Shown one piece after another: positions 7,380 through 19,300 of a stretch of 29,648 nt of DNA. The notes under the pieces were generated by a model. The model saw only the letters and a list, made by a program, of their open reading frames with translations. It did no database searches and was not told where the DNA came from. Source of the stretch: Zelonia costaricensis (lineage: Eukaryota > Euglenozoa > Kinetoplastea > Trypanosomatida > Trypanosomatidae); the NCBI GenBank assembly GCA_030849075.1, contig JASAOO010003220.1, positions 1 through 29,648 on the forward strand, written 5' to 3'. Positions within the stretch are counted from its first letter, which is position 1; each line of letters begins with the position of its first letter. The position numbers and the translations under genes are program-made.

Positions 7380-10300
7380 ATGAGCGGCCCGCCGTCGGCG
7401 CCGCAATCGAGCCGGCGCACCGCCGTCCCCTCCCCGCAGGCCGCTGCGCCGCGCGGCACGGCGAAGTCGAACGGCGGCCCCGTCCCGGACGCCCAACGTG
7501 GCCTTGCGACGAGTCAGCGCCTTCGTGCGATGGAGGCGCCCTCGATGGAGCACCTTGCGGCGCAGCGCTACCTCGCCTCTCCCGCCACCGCGAGCACCGC
7601 CACGGCAACGTCCGCCAAGTCCCACCGCGGGCCTCGGCCACCGCCTCCCGCTGTGGCTGCTGCTGCTGCTGCTGCTGCTGGAAGTGCTGCGGCCGCCGTG
7701 CAGGCCGACGGCCGCCCGGCCCTGCGCCGCCGCGCTGATCCCGCTGCGCCGCTCAAGTCGGTGCGCGTGCCCCGCATTGTGCGGCAGCTGCTGAGCGCGT
7801 CCACGCCGCCCGGCACCCGCGCGCCGGGGTCGCCGCTCGCCGTGGCTGGCGCCCCCGCCGCGGCGTCGGCCACGACCGAGTCCACGCTCGTGGGCTGTGC
7901 GACCCACGAGCGGGTGGGGCTGCTGTACCACCCGCTGGCCGCCGTGCGCACGGCGTACGCAGAGAGCGAGGCGCGGCCCGGGACCTTCACGGCCGAGGCC
8001 CTCGCCGCCCCTGGCGCCACGCCGCCGGCCGCGACGCCGAACTCCGCCGGGGATGCGGCGGCGGCGGCGGCCACGAGCGACAAGACCTTCTACGAGCTCG
8101 CCGACTTCGACGCGGCGGAGGACGACACGCGCACGCCGGCGGAGTGGGTCGCGCTTGGCGGCGGCGACGGCGGCGCCGGCACGCCGGCCACGTCGCGCTT
8201 CTTCGAGGCGACGGGGCCGCGGCGTGGGACGGTTGTGTGGCGCCGCTGCCGCGTCGTGTCGTACGACGAGGCGGCGCGGCTCTACTACGTGCGGTGGGCG
8301 GACGGCACGGGCCGCTGGACGCGTCGCCTCAACATTCGATTTGACGCCGAGGACGTGGCGCAGTGGGAGGCGCGCGTGCGGCGTGCGGATGCATACCGCA
8401 CCGCCACAGAGGCGGCCCTGCGCGAGTCGCTCTACATCGACTCCATCCCAGACACGTGCGTCACGCCGATGGAGGAGGCGCAGATCGAGCGTGTGCTGCG
8501 CCACGTCGCCGCCCGCTTCCCCGTTGCCCACCTGCACGTCATCCAGCAGCGCACCGAGGAGGCGGAGGCCACGTACTACCGCGCCATGAAGCTGGCGGTG
8601 CACACGTACGCGATGCGCAGTGCGGCGGAGCAGGAGCGGCTGCGCCTCGCCGACCTCCCGCGCACCGGGGTGCCGGCGCAACCCTCCCTGCGCGACCTGC
8701 GCGGCACCCTCGACACGCCGTCGCCCAACTTCACCACAGCCCGCGCCTTCCTGGCTGAGAACTGTTTTCAGGTGAACGCGCTCGTGCAGGACACGCTCCA
8801 CACACTGCACACGCTGTGGTTCAACTTCACGTCGCAGCCGCTCTGCATCGCGCAGTTCGACGCGGCGGCGCTGCCGCTGCGGCTGCCGCGCTTCACCACC
8901 TCGCAGGAGGACCACGGCATTGCGGTGGGGGAGCGGCTGAAGGGGGAGTGGACGTCGACCGTGCAGTCGACTGTGCAGAACAACCTCGACGCGCACTTCA
9001 ACTTCTACGAGGACAACATGGCGCGCTACGAGGCGAGCCGCATGCGCCGCTTCGTCTGCCTTGTCAACTCGATGATGCGCACGCAGCTACGTGCCCTGGC
9101 GATGGACTCGCTGCACGCGTACGCCGACTTCATGGAGCGCTTTCTCGTGGGCTGCGGGGACCGGCACAACGCCGCCGCCGCCCCGGACGACCTCGTCGCG
9201 GTGCTGCCGGAGGACGCGGCGGAGCGGGAGTACTGGGCGCAGCGCGTGGCGGAGCTGGACGCGCGGCAGGCCGCGGAGAAGGAGGCGAAGGCCGGCGATC
9301 AGAAGGGCGGCGGCGGCCGCCGTGCGCGCAGTGTGACGCCGGGTGGCGCTGGGGGCGGCAAGGAGGACACGGACAGCGGGGTGGACGCGGCGGCGGCGGC
9401 GCACCTCGTGTGGTGTCCGGGCGCCCCACCGACGACGGCGCCCTTCACGCAGCGCGTCGTGTCGCTGGTGCAGCGCGTCAACGGGCTGCGGCCGCTCTTC
9501 TACACGAAGCTCGTCGTCGCCGCGTACCCGACAGCCCCGCAGCGCGGCGTCGTCGAGGACGTCGCGCTGGAGGAGGAGCTGGAGGGCGACGCGGCGGTGG
9601 AGCCGTGCGCGCTTGTGCTGAACCCGCCCGTCGCGGACGTGGAGCGCGCCGTGATGCGGGTGGTGCGCCGCTGTCTCGAGCACGGCAACGGCGTGTCGGC
9701 GATGGGGGACCAGCTCTTCCCGCTGCTGGAGATGGCGCCCGCCTTCCTGCACCCCATCAGCGCCGACGAGGCGGAGGTGGTGGCGGTGCGGGAGCGGGTG
9801 CTGGCCGTCCTGCGCGGCAACCGGCCGGCGCCGCAGCAGCTCGTGCACATGTACCTCGAGTTTGAGTACCTGGCCACGGCGGAGGTGGAGGAGGTCGTGC
9901 AGGCTGCGCTGGAGCACGTCGACGCGCTGGATGAGGTCGACCTCCTGCTTGAGCGCCTGACGCGCGACCGCCGCCGCATCGCCGAGCGCACCCCTGACGT
10001 CGTCACCTTCGAACTGTACGCGGTGGACTGCCGCGAGCTGAAGGCGGAGCTGACGGCGCGTGCGGTGGCGCTGCAGCAGGCGCTGCTGGAGGCGGTGTCG
10101 ATGCGGCTCGCCGAGGAGTGCGACGGCGTCCTGCACGCGTACCACGAGATCCACGCCGAGCTCGCCGTGGAGCCGACGACGCCGGAGGAGCTGCAGACGA
10201 TGCGCGCGGCCCTCGACGGCGTCGCGGCGCGCGAGGCGGCCATCCAGGGCATCTTCCGGCACGTGACGGATGGCAACGAGCTGCTGCTGCGCTACGCGTA

Positions 10301-13300
10301 TCTGGTGCCGCACGACGAGTTTGTGCGGTACTGGGAGGCATACGAGTGGCCCAAGCGGCTGGCGCAGTTCGTCGAGGACCGCAACTTCCGTGCGAAGGAG
10401 TACCGCGCCGTCTTCATTCAGCAGTTGCGCGAGAACAGCGAGCAGCAGGCGTACACGATCATGCAGCTCGCGGCCAGCGTGGAGGACTTCACGCGGCTCG
10501 GCGACGACGCGCGGGCGGAGGAGTACTTTGAGCGGGCGCGCGGCATCGACGCGTCGATCCAAGCCAGCAAGGCCGCCATCACCCTGTACAGCCGCCACGA
10601 GGAGCTGTTCGGGATGACTGTGACGGCGTACCCCCAGCTCGCGGAGATCCAGCAGCGCTTCGAGCCGTACCTCTCGCTGTGGGAGGTGGTCTGCTGCTTC
10701 ACGGCGGAGACGGAGCGGTGGATGAGCAGCAAGATCGCGACGCTGCAGCCCACCGACGTGGATCAGAAGGTCTCCGACTGGGCGAAGCGGGTGGCGGTGC
10801 TGTGCAAGAAGATCAAGGAGCCGGAGCCGAGCGAGGTGGCGCGGCAGCTGCGCGCGAACTTGGAGCAGTTCAAACCACTGGTCCCGCTCCTCTACGCGCT
10901 GCGCAGTCACCTACAGGCCGGGCACTGGCGCGCCATCTACCAGCAGTGCGGCATCCCGCGTGAGCAGCAGGGCTTCGGCCCCGGCGGCGTCGACAACAAC
11001 GATCTGCGCCCGCTCTCCGAGTTCGTGCAGCTCGGCATGATGGAGCACCTCAGCGTCATCGAGAGCGTCGCGGCCGTCGCGCAGAAGACGTACGAGCTGG
11101 AGGCGGAGCTGATGGCGATGGAGACAGAGTGGAAGCGGCTCGTCTTCGAGATGGAGCCGTACCAGGACACGTTCAAGCTCAAATCCAACGACGCAATGCA
11201 GCTCACGCTGGACGAGCACATCCTCAAGACGCAGTCGATGCTTGGCAAGCCGACGGTGCGGCAGACGCCCCCGCTGCAGGCGCGTGTGACGCAGTGGTCC
11301 GACCAGCTCAACAACACGCAGAACACGATGGACGAGTGGTTCCGCTGCCAGGGCACCTGGTCGTACCTCGAGCCCATTTTCGTGTCCGCCGACATCTCAC
11401 GCAGCCTGCCGGCCGAGAAGAAGCTGTTCGTCGAGATTGACGAGACGTGGCACCTCATCATGGCCCGCACCCGCGCCACGCCGCAGATCATCACGCGCTG
11501 CCAGGACGACAGCCTATACAAGGCTCTCTGCAGCGCCAACGCCAACCTCGAGGAGATCTTGCGCAAGCTGCAGCAGTTCCTGGAAACGAAGCGCATGGCC
11601 TTCCCACGCTTCTACTTCATCTCGAACGAGGAGCTGCTGCAGATCCTGTCCGACAGCCGCGACCCGTACCTCGTCCAGCCGTACCTGTGCAAGTGCTTCG
11701 AGGGCATCAAGCTGCTCACCTTCGCCGACCACCACGACATGGTGGGGATGGAGTCGGCCGAAGGCGAGCGGGTCCGCTTCGCCCGCACCGTGAACCCGAG
11801 CGACCACCACAACCAGGTCGAGCTCTGGCTGCAGGCCGTCGAGGACATGATGAAGGCCACCGTGCGCGATCAGATGCGCCAGGCCATCGGCGACTACACG
11901 CAGCGGCCACGCACGGAGTTCATCCAGGCCTGGCCGGGGCAGGTGGTGATCGCCGTGTGCTCCTTCTTCTGGACGATGGAGGCGACGCAGGCGATGACGG
12001 CGGAGGGCGCGGTGGGGCTGACGACGTACCACGAGAAGTGCGTGCGGCAGCTGGACGACCTCATCCTGCTCGTGCGCGACAGCCGGCTGGGCAACGTGGA
12101 GCGGTGCACGCTGGAGGCGCTCGTCGTCATCGAGGTGCACTCGAAGGACATCCTGCGCATGCTTGGCGAGAAGGGCGTCGACTCGCCGACGAGCTTCGAC
12201 TGGCTGGCACAGCTGCGGTACTACTGGGAGGGCGAGGAGGAGCAGGCGCACATGAGCGTGCGGCAGATCAACGCCGCGCTGCAGTACGGCTACGAGTACC
12301 TCGGCAACACCGGCCGCCTCGTCATCACGCCGCTGACGGACCGCTGCTACCGCACGCTGATCGGCGCGCTGCACCTCAACTACGGCGGCGCACCGGAGGG
12401 GCCGGCAGGTACGGGAAAGACAGAGACGACGAAGGACTTGGCCAAGGCGCTGGGCAAGTACTGTGTGGTGTACAACTGCTCCGACCAGATCTCCGCCAAG
12501 GACATGGCGAAGCTGTTCAAGGGGCTCACCCAGTCCGGCGCCTGGGGCTGCTTCGATGAGTTTAACCGTATTGAGATTCAGGTGCTCTCCGTCATTGCGC
12601 AGCAGATCGCGACGATCCAGGAGGCGATCATCCAGAAGCGGACGGAGTTCATCTTCGAGGGTGCCCAGATCCGGCTCGATGCCGGCTGTGCCGTCTTCAT
12701 CACGATGAACCCCGGCTACGCCGGCCGCGCCGAGTTGCCGGACAACCTCAAGGCGCTGTTCCGCCCCGTCGCCATGATGGTGCCCAACTACGCGATGATC
12801 GGCGAGATCCAGCTGTACTCGTACGGCTTCCTGCACGGCAAGGTGCTGTCGGAGAAGATCGTGGCGACGTACCGGCTGTGCTCGGAGCAGCTCTCCTCGC
12901 AGGACCACTACGACTACGGCATGCGTGCGGTCAAGGCGGTGCTGACGGCGGCCGGCCGGCTGAAGCGGGCGTACCCGACCGAGGACGAGATGGTGCTGAT
13001 GCTCCGCTCCATCCAGGACGTCAACCTCCCCAAGTTCCTCTCGCAGGATGTCGAGCTCTTCCGCGGCATCATCAGCGATCTCTTCCCCGGGGTGCAGCTG
13101 CCGGCGCCGGACTACGCGGACATGCACAGCGCGCTGGTGTCCGTGACGGCGCAGGAGAACCTGCAGCTGACGACCTACTTCGAGGAGAAGATCCGCCAGA
13201 CGTACGAGATGATCTGCGTGCGCCACGGCATGATGCTGGTGGGCTTCTCGTACGGCGGCAAGACGACCGGGCTGCAGTCGCTGGCCGCCGCGCTCGGCGT

Positions 13301-16300
13301 GATGGAGCAGAAGAAGAAGTCGGAGCACCGCGCCCGCACCATCACGATCAACCCCAAGTCCGTCACGATGGCGCAGCTGTACGGCAAGGTGGAGCTGTCC
13401 GGCGAGTGGACCGATGGCATCTTGTCCAGCCGCTTCCGCCAGCTCGCCCAGGACACGTCGGAGGACCGCGTGTGGCTCGTGCTGGACGGCCCCGTGGACG
13501 CCGTGTGGATCGAGAACATGAACACCGTGCTGGACGACAACAAGAAGCTGTGCCTGCAGAACGGCGACATCATTCCCATGTCGAAGCGCATGAACTTGAT
13601 CTTCGAAGTCCAGGACCTGGCCCACGCGTCGCCCGCCACGGTGTCGCGCTGCGGCATGGTCTACGTGGAGCCGCAGTCCCTCGGCTGGACGTGCCTGCTC
13701 GAGTCCTTCTACCGCACCCTGCCGCCGTACATGGAGGAGACGCCGCAGCTCGTCGAAACGCTGCGGTCGCTGATGGACGCCATCATGAGCGACGCCCTCG
13801 AGGTGGCACGCAAGCGCACCAAGTCCATCGTGCCGCAGATCGCCAACACGCTGGTGGCGAGCTGCACGAAGCTGCTGTCATGCTTCCTGCACGGCTTCGA
13901 CGAGGAGGCCGCGGCCGCGCAGGTCGGCAACGACGACCGCCTGCACACCCGCAACATGACGATGCGGGTCGAGGGGTGGTTCCTCTTCTCGCTTGTCTGG
14001 TCGGTGGGCGGGTGCCTGGCGCACAAGGACCGCGAGGTGTTCAGCGGCGCCCTGCACGGCCTGCTGGCGGCCCTGCCAGAGCGCGAGGGCAACCGGCACG
14101 CCTTCACGCTGGCGCTGCCCGAGCCGTCGACGTCCTTCTTCGAGCTGCGGCTGGACGATGGGGCGGAGGTGCGCTTCGTGAGCTGGGCCGACCTCGTACC
14201 ACCGCTGCACATCCCCGCGGAGTTCGAGTACCAGGACATCATTGTGCCCACCATGGAGACGGCCAAGTACTCCTTCCTGATGCGGCTGATGGTGCAGCAC
14301 ATGCACCCCGCCCTCCTCGTCGGCGACACCGGCACGGGCAAGACGATCATGATGAAGGCGCTGCTGCGCGAGCTGCCCAAGGACGGCTACTCGGTCAACT
14401 CCATCCAGTTCTCCGCGCAGACGACGGCGAGCCACCTGCAGCGGCTCATCGACAGCAACTGCGAGAAGCGGCGCAAGGGCTTCTACGGCCCGCCCATCAA
14501 CAAGAAGATGATCATCTTCATCGACGACGCGAACCTGCCGCAGCTGGAGGAGTACGGCGCCCAGCCGCCCATCGAGCTGCTGCGGCAGTACCTCGACCAC
14601 GGCGGGTGGTACCAGCACAGCAAGGACGGGGTCGAGTTCCGCCACCTCGTGGACGCGCTGCTGCTGTGCGCGATGGGGCCGGCGGGTGGCGGCCGCAACG
14701 ACATCACGCAGCGGTTCAGTCGCCACTTCAACGTCTTCAGCGTGCCCGCCTTCAACGAGGCGACGCTGACGACGGTGTTTGGGCGGCTGTCCGAGTGGAT
14801 CCTCTCGCGCGGCTTCCCTGGCACGCTGCGGGGCATGAGCGTGCCGCTGGTCGCCGCAACGGTGGAGCTTTACGCGACCCTCGTCGACAACCTGAAGCCG
14901 TCGCCGGAGCGCTCGCACTACACCTTCAACTTGCGTGATGTGAGTAAGGTGTTCCAGGGCATGGACATGGCCTACGCGGCGCGCATCAAGGACGAGGTGT
15001 GCCTGGCCCAGCTCTGGATGCACGAGGTGTCCCGCGCCTTCGCCGACCGCTTCATCGACGACGCCGACACGAACTGGTTCAACGAGCAGGCAAGTCGGAC
15101 GTGCGTGAAGCACTTCAAGATCAACGTACGGCCCACGATGGAAGATGGCAGCCCGCTGCTCTTCGCCGGGCTCGCGAACGACGAGGGCCGCTACGAGCTG
15201 CTGACGAACATCACCCAGGCCCGGGAGACGCTGGAGCAGAAGCAGGACCTGTACAACACGGCGTCGCGCAGCGGCGAGCTCAACCTCGTCGTCTTCAACT
15301 ACGTGCTGGAGCACATCGCCCGCATCAGCCGCGTGCTGCGCCAGCCGGGCGGCCACCTCCTTCTCGTCGGCGTCGGTGGCAGCGGCCGCCGCAGCTGCGC
15401 CCGCCTCGCGGCCTTCATCCAGGAATGCGAGTTCCGCACGACGACGCCGGCGAAGGACTACGACCACGGCGACTTCCTCGATGACATCCGCCAGCTGCTG
15501 CTGCAGACGGGGCAGAAGGCGTACTCGACGGCCTTCGTGCTGGCCGACTCGCAGATCATCTCCGAGGCGTTCCTGGAGGACATCTGCAGCCTGCTGAACA
15601 CTGGCGAGATCCCCGGACTGTGGGACACGAAGCAGGACCGCGAGACGTACGAGAACGCCGTCGCCTCGCTGCGCGACGTCGGCCGTCTTCTCGGCCGCCC
15701 CGACACGACGGAGGCGCTGCAGGCGCTCTTCGTCGAGCGCTGCCGCAAGCACATGCACGTGGTGCTGTGCTTCTCGCCGCTCGGCTCGGTGCTGCGCGAG
15801 CGGCTGCGCAAGTTCCCGTCACTGGTCAACTGCACCACCATCGACTGGTTCCGTGAGTGGCCCGAGGACGGGCTGCGCTCGGTTGCCGCGCGCTTCCTCG
15901 CCGACGTGGAGCTCACGGAGGAGGAGCGGACATCGATTCGCGAGATCTTCGTGCAGTACCAGCAGCAGGTGCGCGAGCTCGGCGTCGTCTACCGGGCCGA
16001 GGCGCGCCAGACGACGTACGTGACGCCGACGTCGTACCTGGACCTTCTCTCGACCTTTGGCCGCATGCTGGCCCGCAAGCGGCGCGACCTGACGGAGCAG
16101 CGCGACCGCTACGTGAACGGGCTGCGGCAGCTGCGCAAAACGGAGGACCAGGTGGAGGTGATGCAGCAGGAGCTGGCGCTGCTGAAGCCGGAGCTGGCCG
16201 TCAAGCAGGCAGAGACGGACAAGCTGATTGAGCAGGTCGAGGCGGAGAGCAAGGTCGCGGAGGAGCAGAAGGCCATCGTGGCGGTGGACGAGGCCGCCGC

Positions 16301-19300
16301 CAACGCGCAGGCGACGGCGGCGAAGAAGATCAAGGACGCGTCGCAGGAGAAGGTGGACGAGGCGCAGCCGCTGGTGGAGCAGGCGCAGCGCGCTGTGCTC
16401 GACCTCGACCCGAAGGCGCTGCAGGAGGTGAAGGCGCTCAAGACGCCGCCGCAGGGTGTGAAGTACGTGATCGAGGTGCTGTGCACGCTGCTGGGCGGCA
16501 ACTACAAGCCGAAGCCGGTGCGCGACGCGCTGACGGGCAAGACCACGGTGCCCTACTGGGAGCACGCCAAGGTGACGTTGCTGACCGGTGAGTTCAAGAA
16601 CACGCTGCTGAACGCGTACCCTGACATCGTCGACAACGCGCCCGACGCGCAGATCGAAGAGGTGAAGAAGAAGATGGCGGACGACATGTTCAAGATGGAG
16701 AACATCCGCAAGACGAGCGTGGCCCTCATCGGCGTCGCGCTCTACATCAAGGCCGTCGTCGAGTACTACAAGCAGAACAAGGTGATCAAGCCGCTGCTGG
16801 CCCAGGCCGCCGCCGCGCAGGCCGAGTACGACGAGGCCATGGTGGGCCTGCACGCCAAGAAGGAGGAGCTGCGCATCATCACGGAGAAACTGCAGGCCCT
16901 CACTGACCACCTCGAGAGCGTCAACCACGCAAAGCAGGAGCTCGAGAACCGCGTGCGGGACACGGACACGAAGCTGACGCGCGCGAAGAAGCTGATCGAG
17001 GGCCTGGGCGGCGAGAAGGTCCGCTTCGCGCAAGAGTCGCAGCACTACGAGGAGGAGCTGCTGTACGTCGTGGGCAACGTCGTGGTCAGCGCCGGTGTGG
17101 TGGCCTACATGGGGCCCTTCCTCCACCAGTACCGCCTCCAGAGCATCGCGCGGTGGCGGGGCATGTGCGAGGAGGCGCAGCTGCGCGTGTCGGCCGACTA
17201 CACGTTTGAGAAGTTCTGCGGCAACCCCATTCGCATTCAGGAGTGGAAGCTGCAGCAGCTGCCGTCCGACCCCTTCTCCGTCGACAACGCCGTCATCCTC
17301 AGCAACTCCAGCCGCTGGCCGCTCCTCGTCGACCCGCAGCAGCAGGCGAACCAGTGGATCCGTAGCCGCGAGCGCGACAGCGGGCTCGTCGTGGTGCGGC
17401 TGTCCGAGAAGGAGTACCTGCGCACTATCCGCCAGGCCATCACCGACGGCAACCCGGTGCTGCTGGAGAACGTGGAGGAGACGCTGGACCCCATGCTGGA
17501 GAACCTGCTGCTGAAGCGGCTCACCCGCGAGGGCGCCATGACGGTGATGCACCTCGGGGAGGCGGTGGAGTGGAATGAGTCGTTCCGCTTCTACATGACG
17601 ACGAAGCTGCCGCGGCCGCACTACCTGCCCGAGGTGAGCGCGAAGGTGACGCTGATCAACTTCCGCATCACCGAGCAGGGCCTGCAGGACCAGCTGCTGC
17701 AGCGCGTCATGCTGTCCGAGCGGCGCGAGGTGGAGGAGAAGAAGCAGGCGCTGACGCTCGAGGCCGCGACGAACCAGGCGGGCCTGAAGGCGACCGAGGA
17801 CAGCATCCTCGCCATCCTGTCCTCGGAAGGGAACATCCTCGAGAGTGAGGCGGCGATCGAGGAGCTGGACAGCGCGAAGGAGCAGAGCGACCGCATCGCG
17901 AAGCGGCAGGAGGAGATCGACGCGATGGAGCGGGTCAGCGACCGCACGCGCAACCTCTTCGTCCCCGTCGCCCACCTCGGCGCGATCCTTTTCTTCTGCG
18001 TCACGGAGCTCGCCAACATCGACCCGATGTACCAGAACTCGCTGCAGTCGTACATGGCCATCTTCCAGGAGGCCCTCGCGAACAGCGCCAAGTCGAGCGA
18101 GGTGGACGAGCGCACGCAGGCGATCAACACAACCTTCAAGAGCAGCCTGTACCAGCGCGTCTGCCGCGCCCTCTTTGCGCGCGACCAGCTCCTCTTCTCC
18201 TTCATCATGTCGCTGAAGATGTTCGCCGTCGACCCGGTGCTGCTGCGCTGGCTGCTGACCGGCGGCGCAGAGGAGGACGAGCGGGCCGCAGCGGTCGCGA
18301 ACCCCTTCACGTGGCTGCCGGAGCTGAGCTGGCGCCTGCTGCAGCGCGCGACGTCGCAGCTGGACGGCTTCCAGAACCTCATCGACGAGGTGCGGCACCA
18401 CGAGATGTTCTTCATGGACTACTACGAGTCGTCGAACCCGCTGGAGCTGGAACTGCCGGGGGCGCTGCAGGAGCTGTCGAACATCCAGAAGATGGTGATT
18501 GTGCGCTGCCTGCGCATGGACAAGGTCATCCCAGCGATTCGCGCCTACGTGGCTGAGACGCTCGGCGACTTCTTCGTGGAGCCGCCCCTCTACGCGCTCG
18601 AGACGGTCGTTGACGAGCTGGCCTACGACCCGTCCGTGCCCATCATTCTTGTCCTCTCCCCCGGCGCGGACCCCAACGCGGAGCTCGACCGAGTCGCCGA
18701 GCTGCGCGGCATGCTGCAGAGCCGCCTGTACAAGCTGTCGCTGGGCCAGGGCCAGGACGTGCCGGCCTGCGCGCTGATCGAGGCGGGCACGAAGAGCGGG
18801 CACTGGGTGCTGCTGCAGAACTGCCACCTCTACGCCGACTTCATGCCTCGGCTGTCGCGCATGATCGAGGACTACAGCGACGCGGCGGCGAAGGAGAAGC
18901 TGAACCGCAACTACCGCCTGTGGCTCACCTCCCTGCCTAGCGAGGTCTTCCCCATCGCGATCCTCCAGAACGGTGTCAAGCTGGTGCAGGAGCCGCCCAA
19001 GGGGCTCAAGAGCAACCTGCTGCAGTCATACCTGTCCGACCCGGTGGCTGACGCCGATTTCTTCGCCGGCGCCCACGCGCCGGAGGCGTGGCACAAGCTG
19101 CTGTTCGGCCTCTGCTTCTTCCACGCGGTGGTGCAGGAGCGCCGGCAGTACGGGCCCCTCGGGTGGAACCGCCCGTACGAGTTCAACGACACCGACCGGC
19201 GCATCAGCGTGCGGCAGCTGCAGATGCTGCTGAACGAGAACGAGCTCGTGCCGTACGAGGCGCTGCTGTACCTCATCGGCGAGTGCAACTACGGCGGGCG

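Noticed and set aside
15369..15392. AAA4 P-loop of dynein has Arg in place of the Walker A Lys (GVGGSGRR)
   Set aside because: GVGGSGR is the usual form of AAA4 in axonemal dyneins as I know the family, so it is not a defect.
15819..18827. A minus-strand open frame of about 1,000 codons opposite the dynein gene
   Set aside because: It is a shadow of the dynein frame: high GC3 on the + strand removes stops on the complement. The translation is Leu/Arg/Val/His-rich with no domain. The same holds for long minus-strand frames at 9087-10910, 11514-13625, 13878-15758 and 4222-5502.
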